DNA from: Fidelibacterota bacterium
GTDB lineage: Bacteria; Fidelibacterota; UBA8477; JABMPR01
DNA: 51,909 bases
Reading direction: 5' to 3'
Assembly (NCBI GenBank): GCA_024278595.1
Contig: JAJRSW010000086.1
Location: forward strand, 1 to 51,909
Of the stretch, positions 50,840 through 51,909 are shown one piece after another. Each line of letters begins with the position of its first letter. Positions within the stretch are counted from its first letter, which is position 1. The notes under the pieces were generated by a model. That model saw only the letters and a program-made list of their open reading frames with translations, was not told the DNA's origin and searched no databases. Position numbers and translations under genes: made by a program.

Positions 50840-50877
50840 GCCTGAAAAATAGACCCTGAACGACCCAAATCAAGTAA

Positions 50878-50896
50878 ATAGTAATAATTACTGTTA
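50878..50896. promoter_or_regulatory. Candidate PerR/Fur operator
   Basis: ATAGTAATAATTACTGTTA contains the perfect 11-bp palindrome GTAATAATTAC. It lies 39 bases before the PerR-like start codon. It is similar in spacing and AT content to PerR boxes. Confidence 0.45.
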
Positions 50897-50996
50897 AGAA
50901 GGAATTCGGTATGAATGGATTAACTATGGATTTCACTGATTTACACGGATGGGGTGTAGGGGATAATTAGTGTCTATCCATAATGTCACTATTTAA

Positions 50997-51171
50997 CCTG
51001 AATAATTCATAGCCACTAAGTCACGAAGGCACAAAGTTTTTAAAAAAAAGATGCTTAGCGAAAATTATCCTTCACAGATGCAAATAATTCTGGTTAAAAT
51101 GACCTTGTTCATAACGTTAATAATCTTCGTGGCTTAGTGTCCTCGTGGCAATAATTCATGAATAATGCAGG
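50997..51171 (+). repeat. MITE-like dispersed repeat, family 1, copy C (complete)
   Basis: A complete 175-bp copy with the same ends as 27756-27929. Two bases differ in the left stem and a few within the A/T-rich middle. It lies in a gene-free region between the PerR-like gene and the final partial gene. Confidence 0.9.
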
Positions 51172-51188
51172 TTAACAAAATTAGGTTA

Positions 51189-51290
51189 AACCGTTAAAAC
51201 GGTTATATATTAGTTAAGTAGTTAGTAACCACCGACTTAAGTCGGGGTTTGCTGATACAATTATTAGCCTATAAACCGTTTTAACGGTTT
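51189..51290. repeat. Nested palindrome cluster (REP-like)
   Basis: AACCGTTAAAACGGTT at 51189-51204, CCGACTTAAGTCGG at 51232-51245 and AAACCGTTTTAACGGTTT at 51273-51290 are each palindromes. The outer two are reverse complements of each other and could pair around the middle one. This looks like a REP/BIME-type extragenic element. The remaining gap to 51744 shows no gene. Confidence 0.75.
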
Positions 51291-51744
51291 TTATATTGAG
51301 TTTATAGGCAGACACTAATTAATAACAATGATAAGCGTGTTACCTTTAAAAAGTTCGAATATTGAACCCGGAATGTAGAATTTCTAAGCAGAAAAAAATC
51401 CCAGTCCCTAAGACCCAACTCCAAGCAGAGTTTCCGTGTTTATACGTGAAGATTAGTGAGCTTCGGGTTTAAAAAAAGTACAGCTTGCGAGATCATAAAG
51501 TTTCAAATCTCCAGTTTCACCAAAAAGCCTATAAACATTTACTTCTATCGGAAATTAAAGTTTAATAGTTACGCACTCCTGAAATAGCTTGCCATATCAA
51601 AAAAAAATAATACTAGATTGAGTATGTCTCAACCAAACAGATATGAGCCCGGGTTGAATTCTTACTGAGCAATTAGTTAATACCGAATGCAATCAAGTGT
51701 ATTGGGTAAAGAATTTGTTAACTTCAATTGTAAGGGGTTTACAG

Positions 51745-51909
51745 ATGAAACTATTAATTAAAAGTCTTACTCTGATTTTGTTAGTTCTGTGGTTTAGCGA
51801 CACACAGTTATATGGCTGCCGTTTGTGGGGAGCCATTGCAGACGATGGATATGATCTCAGTGAAAATGACAACCCTGTGGATATGAATTATTACAGAGCT
51901 AATTATGAA
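51745..51909 (+). CDS. Exported class II glutamine amidotransferase-like protein (partial, runs off window)
   Basis: The first 55 codons are open to the window end. Residues 1-24 form a signal peptide (LIKSLTLILLVLWFSDTQLYG) and the mature part would begin with CRLWGAIAD. In class II (Ntn-type) glutamine amidotransferases such as YafJ, the catalytic Cys follows the initiator Met as MCRL-G. Here the N-terminal Cys would be exposed by signal cleavage instead. Gly before Cys also leaves lipoprotein processing possible (LYGC is a poor lipobox). AAGGGG lies nine bases before ATG. Confidence 0.6.
   Translation, partial: MKLLIKSLTLILLVLWFSDTQLYGCRLWGAIADDGYDLSENDNPVDMNYYRANYE

Overview
The window looks like a chromosomal segment of a Gram-negative, mesophilic bacterium. 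Lipoproteins with clear lipoboxes, a predicted outer-membrane barrel, LolA-like periplasmic proteins and Lol-type ABC transporters all imply an outer membrane. A type II fatty acid kinase, PlsY, a Fur/Feo iron module, a Na+/proline symporter with a pyrroline-5-carboxylate dehydrogenase, a prolyl-oligopeptidase and an OPT peptide transporter suggest a peptide- and amino-acid-using heterotroph. The gene style and the dispersed palindromic intergenic repeats remind me of FCB-group lineages such as Marinimicrobia or Calditrichota. That placement is inference only; no rRNA or other strong taxonomic marker is present.

Layout. 1-2.4 kb: a dispersed repeat, a broken metallophosphoesterase, a Spy/CpxP-like periplasmic protein and a cysteine desulfurase of selenocysteine-lyase type. 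2.4-5.7 kb: a PhoB/PhoR-like two-component system and two small genes. 5.8-8.9 kb: PlsY beside a fused FakA-FakB fatty acid kinase (acyl-phosphate maker next to acyl-phosphate user), then a ferredoxin. 9-13.8 kb: an ABC-2 transporter with a LolA-like partner, a GMC oxidoreductase and ribosomal protein L28. 14.1-21.3 kb: DusB, a cyclic-2,3-diphosphoglycerate-synthetase-like GTPase, a YciH/SUI1 protein with a small cysteine-rich membrane protein, a GT39/ArnT-like glycosyltransferase and an S9 peptidase. 21.5-24.1 kb: a two-subunit, Tat-exported molybdenum hydroxylase. 24.2-27.7 kb: fur-feoA-feoB plus a FeoB-associated small protein behind a Fur-box promoter. 28-32.9 kb: adenosine deaminase with an OPT transporter, and a multidomain PlsC acyltransferase. 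33-41.8 kb: a STAS protein, a CsgG-like lipoprotein, PutP, unknown secreted and small acidic proteins, P5C dehydrogenase and an esterase. 41.8-49.4 kb: a transglutaminase-like lipoprotein and a six-gene operon (TetR, barrel, ABC ATPase, two FtsX permeases, LolA-like). 49.7-51.9 kb: a rhodanese lipoprotein, a PerR/Fur paralogue, a repeat-rich region and the start of an exported class II glutamine amidotransferase.

The most noteworthy items are the self-contained Lol-like operon with its own barrel and regulator, the PlsC fusion protein, the single-chain fatty acid kinase next to PlsY, the exported N-terminal-nucleophile amidotransferase, and two families of gene-free interspersed repeats. One of these is a MITE-like element of about 175 bp with four copies. 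The other fills an entire intergenic gap so exactly that it supplies a spurious N-terminal extension to an ABC ATPase. All assignments rest on reading protein motifs by eye; no database search was run.
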